Source of the DNA: Psychromonas sp030397575
GTDB lineage: Bacteria > Pseudomonadota > Gammaproteobacteria > Enterobacterales > Psychromonadaceae
NCBI RefSeq assembly: GCF_046250175.1
Contig: NZ_CP176468.1
Direction: 5' to 3' (one strand)
Length of the DNA: 64,000 nucleotides
Part shown: in pieces, positions 1-8,395 of the stretch
Layout of the letters: each line of letters begins with the position of its first letter
Numbering within the stretch: position 1 is the first letter of the stretch
Position numbers and translations under genes: made by a program
Notes under the pieces: generated by a model
The model's database searches: none
What the model was told of the DNA's origin: nothing
What the model saw: the letters and a program-made list of their open reading frames with translations, nothing else

Positions 1-263
1 GCAACGGTTTTAACGTTTTCATTCAGTGCTGCTGTGGAAACAAAATCTTGTGCCTGAGACTTTTCTAATCGCATTAATGAGTTAGATAACGAGGTTTGTA
101 ACTGACCGGCAAGGCCTTTTAAATCCTGTTCTGACTTTATATAAAGGTTGGCTTGTTGTTGACGATACTCCATAAACAACACACTGCCCTGTAGCACAAT
201 AAAGATAACAATTAACAGTGCTGGCAATAGAATAATCAAAGAAAGGGAACGTAATTTATTCAT
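1..263 (-). CDS. N-terminal part of a membrane sensor protein (cut by window edge)
   Basis: The reading frame starts with ATG at 263 and runs off the left edge. About 87 residues are visible. Residues 7-30 form a strongly hydrophobic helix (a membrane anchor or signal anchor), followed by a Gln-rich polar segment that looks like the start of a periplasmic or coiled-coil sensor region. The ATG overlaps the stop of the upstream lipoprotein gene by 8 bases, so the two are probably translationally coupled. A binding-protein-like lipoprotein coupled to a membrane sensor suggests a ligand-sensing pair. The output domain (histidine kinase, GGDEF or EAL) lies outside the window and cannot be named. 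Confidence 0.6.
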   Translation of the reverse strand, partial: MNKLRSLSLIILLPALLIVIFIVLQGSVLFMEYRQQQANLYIKSEQDLKGLAGQLQTSLSNSLMRLEKSQAQDFVSTAALNENVKTV

Positions 264-1224
264 AAATCGCTCTCTCTAAAATACGTGTTGAAATAAGGCT
301 AGAGATATCTGTTTTAAAACTACCAAGCATACGTTTTTCAATCATGAGATCGCTCAGTTGTTGTGCTTGTAATTCAATACTTGAAGGGGAACCTGATAAA
401 CGGAATAAGGCTTGTTTAGCATCAATAAATTGGGTGTTAGCCAACGCATTTTTAAGAATATAAGGATACAACTGTAAGCGAACTGACATAGACGTTAGTG
501 CTTCTGCTGTATGTTTTTGATAAAACAGATGTGCACGATAAAACTGCCTTAAGAATTCTGAAATTTGTAGCTCTTTTTCATTAAATAGATCACCACGTGC
601 AACCAGTACATTAACTATTGGCAAAGATAATTGATTTGAATTAATCAGCTCATGTGCTCCTAAACTAATCAATTGTTGCTTCACTGGCTCTCGCACGATG
701 AGTGCATCAATATTACTGAGTAAATAGGCATCTTTTACTTCATTTTGTTTAACTTCATAGAGTTGAACAGTTTGATTATTAAGGTCTGTCAACGTAAACA
801 CTTCATCAAGCAACAATGCCCCAGCCGCTTTATTTTCATAACCAATAGAATGCCATTTTAAATCGTTTAATGATTTAATATGGGGTTTGGCCATCATCGC
901 ATCGCCACCTTTAGAACGATCAATCACTGATATTATTTTTAAATCGATACCGAGTGCAACCAAAGTTAAAACTTCATCTAAAGATAAAAAAGCCAAGTCT
1001 AACTTTCCTGTCTGAAATGCTTGAATCACACTAGTAGAAGAAGTTAATTCTAATAATGAATATTGTCGCTCATCCAAGTACCCTAATTCATCTGCCAAAA
1101 AGGCAAATTCAAAATTTGGCCAAGGGGCTGCGCCCACTGTTAATGGCTTTTGATATGGAGCACAACTTACCAAGGTAAAAAACAAAATAAAAGTCGAGAT
1201 TAATCTATAAGTAATAAAGTTCAT
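256..1224 (-). CDS. ABC-type substrate-binding-like lipoprotein (NMT1/THI5-like fold)
   Basis: 322 residues. The N-terminus is a lipoprotein signal peptide with a lipobox ending LVSC (Cys21), so it is probably anchored in the periplasm. The body resembles NMT1/SsuA-type periplasmic binding proteins: VGAAPWPNFEFAFLADELGY near the mature N-terminus, then a segment placing a small ligand (FQTGKLDLAFLSLDE) and a second lobe. No permease or ATPase gene is adjacent; instead the gene overlaps a downstream membrane sensor by 8 bases. It may therefore work as the ligand-binding partner of that sensor rather than as a transporter component. The ligand is unknown. Family-level call is fairly safe, role is inference. 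Confidence 0.7.
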   Translation of the reverse strand: MNFITYRLISTFILFFTLVSCAPYQKPLTVGAAPWPNFEFAFLADELGYLDERQYSLLELTSSTSVIQAFQTGKLDLAFLSLDEVLTLVALGIDLKIISVIDRSKGGDAMMAKPHIKSLNDLKWHSIGYENKAAGALLLDEVFTLTDLNNQTVQLYEVKQNEVKDAYLLSNIDALIVREPVKQQLISLGAHELINSNQLSLPIVNVLVARGDLFNEKELQISEFLRQFYRAHLFYQKHTAEALTSMSVRLQLYPYILKNALANTQFIDAKQALFRLSGSPSSIELQAQQLSDLMIEKRMLGSFKTDISSLISTRILERAIYE

Positions 1225-1283
1225 AAAACCATTAGTAATAAAGATGTTTAATAGAGGAAGGATGATTTTACATAGTAATGCGC

Positions 1284-1320
1284 ATAAAAAATAGCGTGTA
1301 AAGATTTACACGCTATTTTA
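1284..1320 (-). terminator. Rho-independent terminator of htpX
   Basis: A near-perfect inverted repeat (TAGCGTGTAAA with a 3-base loop and its complement) is flanked by A/T runs on both sides. It lies 39 bases beyond the htpX stop codon, in the minus direction. Confidence 0.8.
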
Positions 1321-1358
1321 ATAAATTATTGAGAGTTAAACCGTGTTATGGAGAATAA

Positions 1359-2234
1359 TTACATCATTTGACTGTTTTGCAACGCTTTTATGCGATCTTC
1401 CAAAGGCGGATGTGACATAAATAAACTACTTTTCTTCTTACCTGAAATACCAAAGGCCATTAAACTGCCTTCTAATTTAGGCTCTGAATTAAGTTGTAAT
1501 CGTTTTAACGCCGCGATCATTTTTTCTTTACCTACCAAAGCAGCAGATCCTGAATCAGCACTAAATTCACGTTTACGAGAGTAATACATGACAATGGTAC
1601 TTGCTAAAATACCGAACACCATCTCTAAGATGAATACAATAATAAAGTAAGAGAAACCGTGACCAGAACTTTCATCGTCATTACTACGCATCGCGTTATC
1701 GATAAACCCACCAATTACACGAGCTAGGAAGATAACGAAGGTATTTACTACACCTTGAATTAATGCAAGTGTCACCATATCGCCGTTGGCAACATGACTA
1801 ATTTCATGTGCCAATACCGCTTCAGCTTCATCTTGAGTCATTTGCTCAAGCAACCCAGTACTCACTGCTACTAATGCACTATTTTTCTTCATTCCTGTTG
1901 CAAATGCATTCATATCTGGTGCAGGATAAATAGCAACTTCTGGCATAGCAATGCCTGCTTTAGATGCTTGCTGTTTAACTGTATCGAGTAACCAACGCTC
2001 TCTCGCGTTGCTTGGATTAGTGATGACTACTGCACCAGTGCTTTTTTTCGCCATCCATTTTGACATCGCAAGTGAAATAAAAGAACCACCAAAACCAAAT
2101 ACTGTCGCTAATACTAATAAACCGCCCATGCTTCTAGAGTTTAATCCAGTAACAGAGAAAACAATACTTAATACAATACCTAGCACTAATACCACGGCTA
2201 AGTTAGTTAATAGGAATAATGCAATACGTTTCAT
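1359..2234 (-). CDS. htpX: Membrane zinc metalloprotease HtpX
   Basis: 291 residues, the usual length for HtpX (M48 family), an inner-membrane protease that degrades misfolded membrane proteins. Two hydrophobic helices lie at about residues 4-27 and 38-58, and two more around 153-175 and 195-216. The zinc site is HEISH at 143-147, with the third ligand Glu223 in the segment EFSADSGSA, as in E. coli HtpX. The ATG is at 2234. It is divergent from ppiC across a 165-base gap. E. coli htpX is under Cpx/heat-shock control, but no specific operator is visible here. Confidence 0.95.
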   Translation of the reverse strand: MKRIALFLLTNLAVVLVLGIVLSIVFSVTGLNSRSMGGLLVLATVFGFGGSFISLAMSKWMAKKSTGAVVITNPSNARERWLLDTVKQQASKAGIAMPEVAIYPAPDMNAFATGMKKNSALVAVSTGLLEQMTQDEAEAVLAHEISHVANGDMVTLALIQGVVNTFVIFLARVIGGFIDNAMRSNDDESSGHGFSYFIIVFILEMVFGILASTIVMYYSRKREFSADSGSAALVGKEKMIAALKRLQLNSEPKLEGSLMAFGISGKKKSSLFMSHPPLEDRIKALQNSQMM

Positions 2235-2399
2235 GTTGACCTCAACTTATAAATAACGATTTATCGACATAATATGACTTTATTAAAAAGATGCAAGTAA
2301 ATATTTATCAAAAATGCGCAGATTTGTCAGTGGAATTTGCACCTTGTAAATTCTGCCGTTACAATCCCTTCCCACTTTTTTAATACTTAAGGAATTACC

Positions 2400-2681
2400 A
2401 TGGCTTTAGCTCAAGCGCGTCATATTTTAGTAAGCTCAGAAGAACAATGCATTGCATTAAAAAATGAGATTGAAGCAGGCACTGATTTTGGTTCAGCAGC
2501 AAAACAACACTCTTCATGCCCATCTGGTGCGCAAGGTGGTGATCTAGGTGAATTTGGTCCAGGAATGATGGTACCAGAGTTCGATAAAGTTGTTTTTAGT
2601 GCACCAGTTGGTGAAGTACAAGGTCCAGTAAAAACACAATTTGGTTACCACTTATTAGAAGTAACTAAACGTAACGATTAA
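2400..2681 (+). CDS. ppiC: Parvulin-type peptidyl-prolyl isomerase PpiC
   Basis: 93 residues, a complete single-domain parvulin with no signal peptide, so it is cytoplasmic. It catalyses cis-trans isomerisation of prolyl peptide bonds. Family features are present: ARHILVSS at the start, CPSGAQGGDLGEF in the middle, MVPEFDKVVF, and the ending GYHLLEVTKR. The ATG at 2400 follows AAGGA with good spacing. It is a single-gene unit with a strong terminator immediately after. Confidence 0.95.
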   Translation: MALAQARHILVSSEEQCIALKNEIEAGTDFGSAAKQHSSCPSGAQGGDLGEFGPGMMVPEFDKVVFSAPVGEVQGPVKTQFGYHLLEVTKRND

Positions 2682-2702
2682 TATTTATCGGATATGCAAT
2701 AT

Positions 2703-2731
2703 AAAAAAACCGCCATTGGCGGTTTTTTTAT
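2703..2731. terminator. Bidirectional terminator between ppiC and the NSS symporter
   Basis: A stem AAAACCGCC with loop ATT and its complement is followed by a T run on both strands. It sits between the convergent ends of ppiC and the symporter gene. Confidence 0.9.
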
Positions 2732-2749
2732 AAAATTAAATTCTAAGTA

Positions 2750-4144
2750 TTAGTTAACAAAATTAAGTAACCCAATAGAGTTAACAAAAACACATAAAAT
2801 AGCAACCGGTGCGATCCAACGTAATAAATTAATGACTATAGTAAATTGAACACCACTCAAATTGAGCTCTTCTTTAACCATCTCTTTATTCATTTTCCAA
2901 CCGACAAACAACGCAATAAATAAACCGCCTAAAGGAAGTAAGATGTTAGCAGTAACATAATCTAAAAATTCAAATAGATTATTGCCCATACCAAAAGATA
3001 TTTTAGTCCAGTCTTCTCCTGAAAAAGAAAATATCGTGAGTAGCGAGACCAACCAAATACACAGACCCGCAACACAACCAGCTTTAAAACGGGAAAGTCC
3101 TTGCCTTTCTGCTAGATAAGCTGCAGTGGGTTCAAGCATTGCAATTGCTGAAGTAAATGCAGCAAACACAATCATGATAAAAAATAGCGTGCCAAACAGA
3201 TCGCCAAAAGGCATGTTACCAAAAGCCACTGATAAAGATTGGAATAATAAACCAGGGCCAGCAGTGGGCTCTAATCCACTGGCAAATACAATTGGATAAA
3301 TGGCTAAACCTGCAATGAGTGCAACAATAGTATCTGCAATGGCAATCATCACTGAGGATTTAACAATTGAAACGTCCTGAGGTAAATAAGCACCGAATAC
3401 CATCATGATACCAGAAGCCAAGCTCAAGGTGAAAAACGCATGTCCAAGAGCAACTAACACACCTTCAATGGTTAGTTTAGAAAAGTCGACATCAAACATA
3501 AAGGAGAATGCTGCATTGAAGTTTCCTACTATCGATGAATAAATCATTATGCCAACCAGTAAGAATAACAGTGCAGGCATTAAATAGCTTACCGCTTTCT
3601 CTAAACCTGCTTTTACACCTCTAGTAATAACTATTACCACGCCAATCACAATCAAGGTAGTCCAGAACAGTAATTGATGACTATCAGTAATCAAACCAAT
3701 AAATAGTTGTTGAATTGCGTCAGTATGTGTACTTGGGTTTGCCGCTGCAGCACTTAACTCACCGGATGCTGCAAAATAAACATAAGCAGCAGCCCAACCT
3801 GCAATGACGACATAGAAACTTAATACCAAGAAACCAGCAACAACGCCCATACTACCAATGATTGACCAATACGAAGACCTTTGTGATTCAATGGCACAAT
3901 GCGCTGCGGCATTAGCAGGTGAAGAGCGACCACGTTTCCCGATCACCACTTCAGCCATCATCACAGGTATACCAATAAACAGAATACAAAGTAGATAAAC
4001 CAGCACAAACGCACCACCACCGTTTTCTCCCATGATATATGGAAACTTCCAAATATTACCGAGTCCAACGGCTGCGCCTGTAGCAGCAAGAATATACGCG
4101 TATCGACTTGACCATCGATTAGATACATTTGAGGCAGTAGTCAT
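2750..4144 (-). CDS. Sodium-dependent NSS/SNF family transporter
   Basis: About 464 residues with roughly 12 hydrophobic helices. The N-terminal signature RYAYILAATGAAVGLGNIWK at about residues 13-32 is diagnostic of the neurotransmitter:sodium symporter family (LeuT-like), whose bacterial members import amino acids or similar compounds with Na+. The reading frame extends 18 codons further upstream to a TTG at 4198, with another ATG at 4186. I chose ATG 4144 because family members normally begin only about ten residues before the signature. Na+ coupling fits a marine organism. The substrate cannot be told from the sequence. Confidence 0.85.
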   Translation of the reverse strand: MTTASNVSNRWSSRYAYILAATGAAVGLGNIWKFPYIMGENGGGAFVLVYLLCILFIGIPVMMAEVVIGKRGRSSPANAAAHCAIESQRSSYWSIIGSMGVVAGFLVLSFYVVIAGWAAAYVYFAASGELSAAAANPSTHTDAIQQLFIGLITDSHQLLFWTTLIVIGVVIVITRGVKAGLEKAVSYLMPALLFLLVGIMIYSSIVGNFNAAFSFMFDVDFSKLTIEGVLVALGHAFFTLSLASGIMMVFGAYLPQDVSIVKSSVMIAIADTIVALIAGLAIYPIVFASGLEPTAGPGLLFQSLSVAFGNMPFGDLFGTLFFIMIVFAAFTSAIAMLEPTAAYLAERQGLSRFKAGCVAGLCIWLVSLLTIFSFSGEDWTKISFGMGNNLFEFLDYVTANILLPLGGLFIALFVGWKMNKEMVKEELNLSGVQFTIVINLLRWIAPVAILCVFVNSIGLLNFVN

Positions 4145-4420
4145 CAAAAAACCATATGTAATTAAAAAGGTGGCCTTTATAGACATATCGAATAACAATT
4201 ACAAGTAGAGTATGGATAACTAAAGGTAATAAAGCATAAAAATTCTGGCGTTAAAGTAAAAAAGTGGAGAAAGGAAGATATTTTCAACTTATTGAGCGAA
4301 TAAAACGCAGAATGAGTAAGCCATCAGTTTGATTTTATAAAAAATAATTATAGTAACCAAAATAGGATATATCATCGCTGCATTTATTTCGTTGAGCAAT
4401 AAGCTAACTATGTAGAAACA

Positions 4421-4975
4421 TTACCCAGCGTTTTGAAACGATACCCACTCTTGAGGTTGAGAAGAAAGGCAAGGCGTTAACTTATCTACAGTGACCTTAA
4501 TGATTTGAAATTGTTTGAACTCTTTACCATTAGAAAAGTGGTGGCATTGGTCAAATAACATGCATAAGCAGAAATTATCTTGTTGTTCTAATACCATATA
4601 TTTTGCTGATTCCATTTCGCCTGTTGTGGTTAACATCGCCAACTCACCATTATTGTAATGGTTGATGGCCTGTTCAGATGTTTGAAACAACCAGCTTTTA
4701 GGCATAATAGGTTTGTGGAACACATCTATCGCAATTAAATGTAAGATAATTTTACAACGAAGTGATTCTTCAAAATGACTTAAAGAATCACTTTCAAATA
4801 ACTCGATATAGCGCGTCACATCCTCAACCGTAAAAGAGATAACTTGGCTTTCTTGTAAACGCAGCATATTCGATTGATAAACAATTGGAAAAGTGCGGTC
4901 ACGATCAACAACAGACAATTTACCCTGCTCTTGATCAAATACCCATTGCCACTCTGCCTTTGGAATAAAATCCAT
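4421..4975 (-). CDS. zapC: Cell division protein ZapC
   Basis: 184 residues, similar in length to E. coli ZapC (180). ZapC is a cytoplasmic FtsZ-associated protein that promotes bundling of protofilaments at the Z ring. The segment KPIMPKSWLF closely matches the KPQMPKSWHF motif of E. coli ZapC, and the N-terminus (W-W-F-DQEQGKLSV) aligns too. It lies just downstream of pyrD with a 26-base gap, the same neighbourhood as in E. coli, which supports the call. Stop at 4421, ATG at 4975. Confidence 0.88.
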   Translation of the reverse strand: MDFIPKAEWQWVFDQEQGKLSVVDRDRTFPIVYQSNMLRLQESQVISFTVEDVTRYIELFESDSLSHFEESLRCKIILHLIAIDVFHKPIMPKSWLFQTSEQAINHYNNGELAMLTTTGEMESAKYMVLEQQDNFCLCMLFDQCHHFSNGKEFKQFQIIKVTVDKLTPCLSSQPQEWVSFQNAG

Positions 4976-5001
4976 CTTGTTTACCTCTTTATGTTAACGT
5001 A

Positions 5002-6012
5002 TTAAATATGATTAACGATATTTTTGATCAAGCCAGGACCTTGATAAATAAAACCAGAATAAACTTGTACTAAGCTTGCTCCAGCATTTATTTTTTCTTT
5101 TGCTGCCATTACGCTATCAATACCACCTACACCAATAATTGGAATTTCACCTTTAAGGTGTGCAGCAAACTTGGCGATAACTTCAGTGCTTTTATGTTGT
5201 ACTGGACGACCACTTAAGCCACCTGCTTCTGCTGCATGTGACATACCTTTAATCATCTCCCTATCAAGGGTTGTATTGGTTGCGATTAAACCATCAATTT
5301 TATATTTTAGTAAAGATTGTGCAATAGATTCAATCTCTTCATCATTTAGGTCAGGAGCAACTTTTAACGCGATAGGTACATATTTTTCGTGCTTCTTAGC
5401 TAGAGCTTGTTGGCGTTCTTTTAACGACATAAGCAGATCATCTAATGCTTCACCGTATTGTAAACTTCTTAATCCAGGCGTATTAGGCGAAGAAATATTT
5501 ACAGCAATATAACCTGCATGTGGATAGACCTTTTCCATGCATATTAAATAATCTTCTTTACCTTGTTCAACAGGTGTATGGATATTTTTACCAATATTAA
5601 TCCCAATAACACCTTTGAATTCGCTGTTTTTAACATTCTCGATTAAATTATCAACACCATCATTATTAAAGCCCATGCGGTTAATAATCCCTTCACCTTC
5701 TAATACTCGGAATAAACGCGGTGAAGGATTGCCTGGTTGACCAACGGGAGTCACTGTACCTACTTCAACATGACCAAACCCCATTGCACCGAAAGCATCG
5801 ATACACTCTGCATTTTTATCTAAACCAGCCGCTAAGCCAACTGAGTTTGGAAAGGTAAGTCCCATTACTGTTACAGGTCGTTGTTGAACTCGTTGTCGGT
5901 AGAAAAGATCTAATACGGTACCGTGAGTTAATTTAAGCTGCTTGATTGAAAGATCGTGCGCCTTTTCTGGATTCATTTTGAATAAAAAACTGCGCATAAT
6001 TCGATATAACAT
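5002..6012 (-). CDS. pyrD: Dihydroorotate dehydrogenase (quinone), class 2
   Basis: 336 residues, the usual length for the class 2 membrane-associated enzyme that oxidises dihydroorotate to orotate in pyrimidine synthesis, passing electrons through FMN to quinone. Visible motifs are GLTFPNSVGLAAGLDKN, NRMGFNND, VNISSPNTPGLR (active-site Ser region) and the C-terminal phosphate-binding GVGGIDS and VQVYSGFIYQGP. The N-terminal amphipathic helix (about residues 1-30) typical of class 2 is present. It is followed by zapC in the same direction, probably one transcript. Confidence 0.97.
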   Translation of the reverse strand: MLYRIMRSFLFKMNPEKAHDLSIKQLKLTHGTVLDLFYRQRVQQRPVTVMGLTFPNSVGLAAGLDKNAECIDAFGAMGFGHVEVGTVTPVGQPGNPSPRLFRVLEGEGIINRMGFNNDGVDNLIENVKNSEFKGVIGINIGKNIHTPVEQGKEDYLICMEKVYPHAGYIAVNISSPNTPGLRSLQYGEALDDLLMSLKERQQALAKKHEKYVPIALKVAPDLNDEEIESIAQSLLKYKIDGLIATNTTLDREMIKGMSHAAEAGGLSGRPVQHKSTEVIAKFAAHLKGEIPIIGVGGIDSVMAAKEKINAGASLVQVYSGFIYQGPGLIKNIVNHI

Positions 6013-6228
6013 AGTAAGGCCTTATAAGTAGTAGGTAACTGATGATTAACACTTAACTCGTTGTCTAGCATAAACTAGCAAATTGTAGGGCCATAATAAC
6101 AAATAGCCATGTGCTAAGCATACAACTTTGTGATATTCCTGCATTAATACCTGTCACAGTAATCCATAGTGCATATTGAAAACGATTAAATAAAGATAAG
6201 TTGAATGGTTTAAAAAAATCAAAAAAGC

Positions 6229-6258
6229 AAATAAACCTATTCAATAGGTTTATTGCTA
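6229..6258 (-). terminator. Terminator after the lysozyme-like gene
   Basis: An inverted repeat AATAAACCTAT / ATAGGTTTATT is followed, in the minus direction, by TGC and six T bases. It lies about 25 bases after the stop of the lysozyme-like gene. Confidence 0.75.
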
Positions 6259-6278
6259 AAAGAAGACGTTGTTGGAGG

Positions 6279-7166
6279 TTAATTAATACTTAAAGCAGGA
6301 TATTGGTAAATACGGGCGCGCCACCCTTTTAACCACGCACTTTCATCACGCGGTGCATTATCCACTCTTCTGGTGAGCATCTGATCTGCGGAGACGGCAA
6401 AGTTAAGAAGCAAATCTGAACGTTGGTCGGGCATGTTCAGTAAAACTTGTTTTAATCCCCAGCCTTCTCCTTGGTAACGTTCATCTTCAGCCACTCCTTC
6501 ACCTTTGAAATTAATATAATCTAATAAAGCAAACGTGCCTTCTGGTGTGGCACTAAGTTCATTTACTATTTGACTGATCTTTTGCTTTTCTGTGTCAGTG
6601 CTTGAATCTAAGATAACCGGAACGCCCCTTTCAAGACGTTTTATAATAAAGGTTGCTTGAAGGGATAGGGTCGATTCCATTAAGTCTCTTAATTCGGTTA
6701 ATTGTTCATTATCAAATTTTTCATAAAAGTCAGCCCTATTTTTCCATGGCGCAGTTTTAGCTGTTAATAACCAATCAGGAACGGCAATATTATTATCAAC
6801 TAAATAGTTTAATAAGGCTGGAAACTGCTCTACATAAGGCCCTTTTTCTTCACTTGGATACCAAATGAAATGACCTATTCCTAGAGAAGGAAAAGCTTCA
6901 TTTCTATTCCATACGGTAAGGTACTCTTTTTTACCAGCACCTTCATTCTTCCAAATTAAGGTCGCTAACTTATCTATTTGCGATTTAGAAAGAGTAATTG
7001 AATATTGTTGCGCTAATAATTTCATTGGAACGAAAATAAAAAGTGGCGCCGTAAGGGACAAAATTAATAACAAAATACGCACGGATAAAAAGCCTGATTT
7101 AACTAATAAGTTGAAATTAGAGGCAGCTCTATCGAGAAAGTTCAATAAGTCTAAATATTTAATCAT
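6279..7166 (-). CDS. Membrane-anchored lysozyme-like protein of unknown function
   Basis: 295 residues. A hydrophobic helix at about residues 28-50 gives an N-terminal membrane anchor, with the rest probably periplasmic. The segment around residues 70-100 has a Glu in WKNEGAGKKE followed by LGIGHF. This spacing recalls the catalytic Glu and G-x-GH element of GH24/T4-type lysozymes. Later parts (LLDYINFKGEG, GWGLKQVL) fit a lysozyme-like fold. No close named homologue is recognised, so the enzymatic role is an inference. No strong ribosome site precedes ATG 7166, and an internal start is possible. It is transcribed as a single gene or with the small gene at 7209-7508. Confidence 0.6.
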   Translation of the reverse strand: MIKYLDLLNFLDRAASNFNLLVKSGFLSVRILLLILSLTAPLFIFVPMKLLAQQYSITLSKSQIDKLATLIWKNEGAGKKEYLTVWNRNEAFPSLGIGHFIWYPSEEKGPYVEQFPALLNYLVDNNIAVPDWLLTAKTAPWKNRADFYEKFDNEQLTELRDLMESTLSLQATFIIKRLERGVPVILDSSTDTEKQKISQIVNELSATPEGTFALLDYINFKGEGVAEDERYQGEGWGLKQVLLNMPDQRSDLLLNFAVSADQMLTRRVDNAPRDESAWLKGWRARIYQYPALSIN

Positions 7167-7208
7167 TTAGTTAATCAATTGGTTAATAAGGAGTAAGAAA
7201 GGAATTAT

Positions 7209-7508
7209 CTAGACAACAAAATGAAAACTCATACTGTCAATGAGTCGCTCACGTTTTTCTTGTGTTGAAACCTGGCGGTAAGCATCAAGCGCATCACGCT
7301 CTTTCGCTGAAGGTTGGTCATAGCCGATAGTATCGTTAATTGATTGCTCTTGTTGTTCAGAAAGTGCTAAAGAAAATGAGGTATTTTCTTTAGCACTGAC
7401 AGGTACAATGTCTTGTGAAGGTGATGGCTTATCACTTTTTTTTAATTGCGACACATTCCCCGTATTAGCAGGAATGTTATTAGTCGCAAGATTATTGTAT
7501 ATAGCCAT
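7209..7508 (-). CDS. Small conserved-looking protein of unknown function
   Basis: 99 residues, hydrophilic, with no signal peptide, membrane segment or Cys. The N-terminal half is rich in Asn, Ser, Pro and Lys and looks disordered; the C-terminal half (about 55-95) is charged and probably helical (DQPSAKERDALDAYRQVSTQ). It lies between tsaB (52-base gap upstream) and the lysozyme-like gene, all in the same direction. I do not recognise the family. Being a complete frame with normal composition, in line with its neighbours, it is probably a real gene. Confidence 0.6.
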   Translation of the reverse strand: MAIYNNLATNNIPANTGNVSQLKKSDKPSPSQDIVPVSAKENTSFSLALSEQQEQSINDTIGYDQPSAKERDALDAYRQVSTQEKRERLIDSMSFHFVV

Positions 7509-7559
7509 CTATCACTCACATTAACAGTAAACTAAAATAAGAGTTTACATTATAGACAA

Positions 7560-8276
7560 TTATTCTCTTCCTGGCAGCTTTTTCCACGTCACCGTGTCAC
7601 GTAAATACACTGGCGTTGCCGATTCAGGTTCAACTGCTTGGTTATCATTAATCAATAATGTTGCAGCCTTAAGCATAAATTGTGCATCTGGATATAATAT
7701 TTCAGTTTGTTGGCATCCTTCAAAGAAAGTTAATAGCTCAGGATAAGCTACCCAGCCGGTACCCACTAAAGTACTAGCCTTTTGTACACTTAACCCTTGT
7801 GTTTGATACGTTTCTATTAAAGTCTCGGGCTTTATCACCACTTCTTTTTCTTGTAGTGTCATCACACCATCTTGGTTACAATATTGCGCAAAGTACACCT
7901 CACCCATGCGTGCATCTATCGCTGCATAAACGTTATTACAAGTTGGATCATTGACTAATGCTTGTTGAGCCATTGCTTGTAATGTAGAAACACCGACCAT
8001 TTTTTTCTCTAGACCATAAGCTAGTCCTTGAGCAATACTGATACCAATTCTTACACCAGTAAAACTTCCAGGCCCTTGCCCATACGCAATCACATCAATA
8101 TCGGCTAAAGTTAGATTCGCTTGTTTCACTACATCATTCACTGTTGGAAGTATTTTTTGGGTATGTTCTCTAGGCGCTAACATAAAGTGATGGGTCGTTG
8201 TATCACTTGTTGATAATGCAACAGAGCAAGCTTCTGTTGATGAGTCGATACACAGAATGTTTAATGAAGATGACAT
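7560..8276 (-). CDS. tsaB: tRNA threonylcarbamoyladenosine biosynthesis protein TsaB
   Basis: 238 residues (E. coli TsaB 231). It is the non-catalytic partner of TsaD in the TsaBDE complex that makes the t6A37 modification of ANN-decoding tRNAs. Visible family motifs: CIDSSTEACSVAL near the start (ASKHA ATPase fold), GPGSFTGVRIG at about 70-80, and DARMGEVYFA. As in the family, it lacks the TsaD metal ligands. ATG at 8276 begins a polar Ser-rich N-terminus. Confidence 0.95.
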   Translation of the reverse strand: MSSSLNILCIDSSTEACSVALSTSDTTTHHFMLAPREHTQKILPTVNDVVKQANLTLADIDVIAYGQGPGSFTGVRIGISIAQGLAYGLEKKMVGVSTLQAMAQQALVNDPTCNNVYAAIDARMGEVYFAQYCNQDGVMTLQEKEVVIKPETLIETYQTQGLSVQKASTLVGTGWVAYPELLTFFEGCQQTEILYPDAQFMLKAATLLINDNQAVEPESATPVYLRDTVTWKKLPGRE

Positions 8277-8395
8277 AAATCGCCTATTTTATAAATATGA
8301 AAATAATATTGTTACTCATAAGAAGTCATTGCATAGCAGAATTAAACATAAAATGACTTTGTGATTAATAACCAACTTTGAAATGGCTGGGTATA

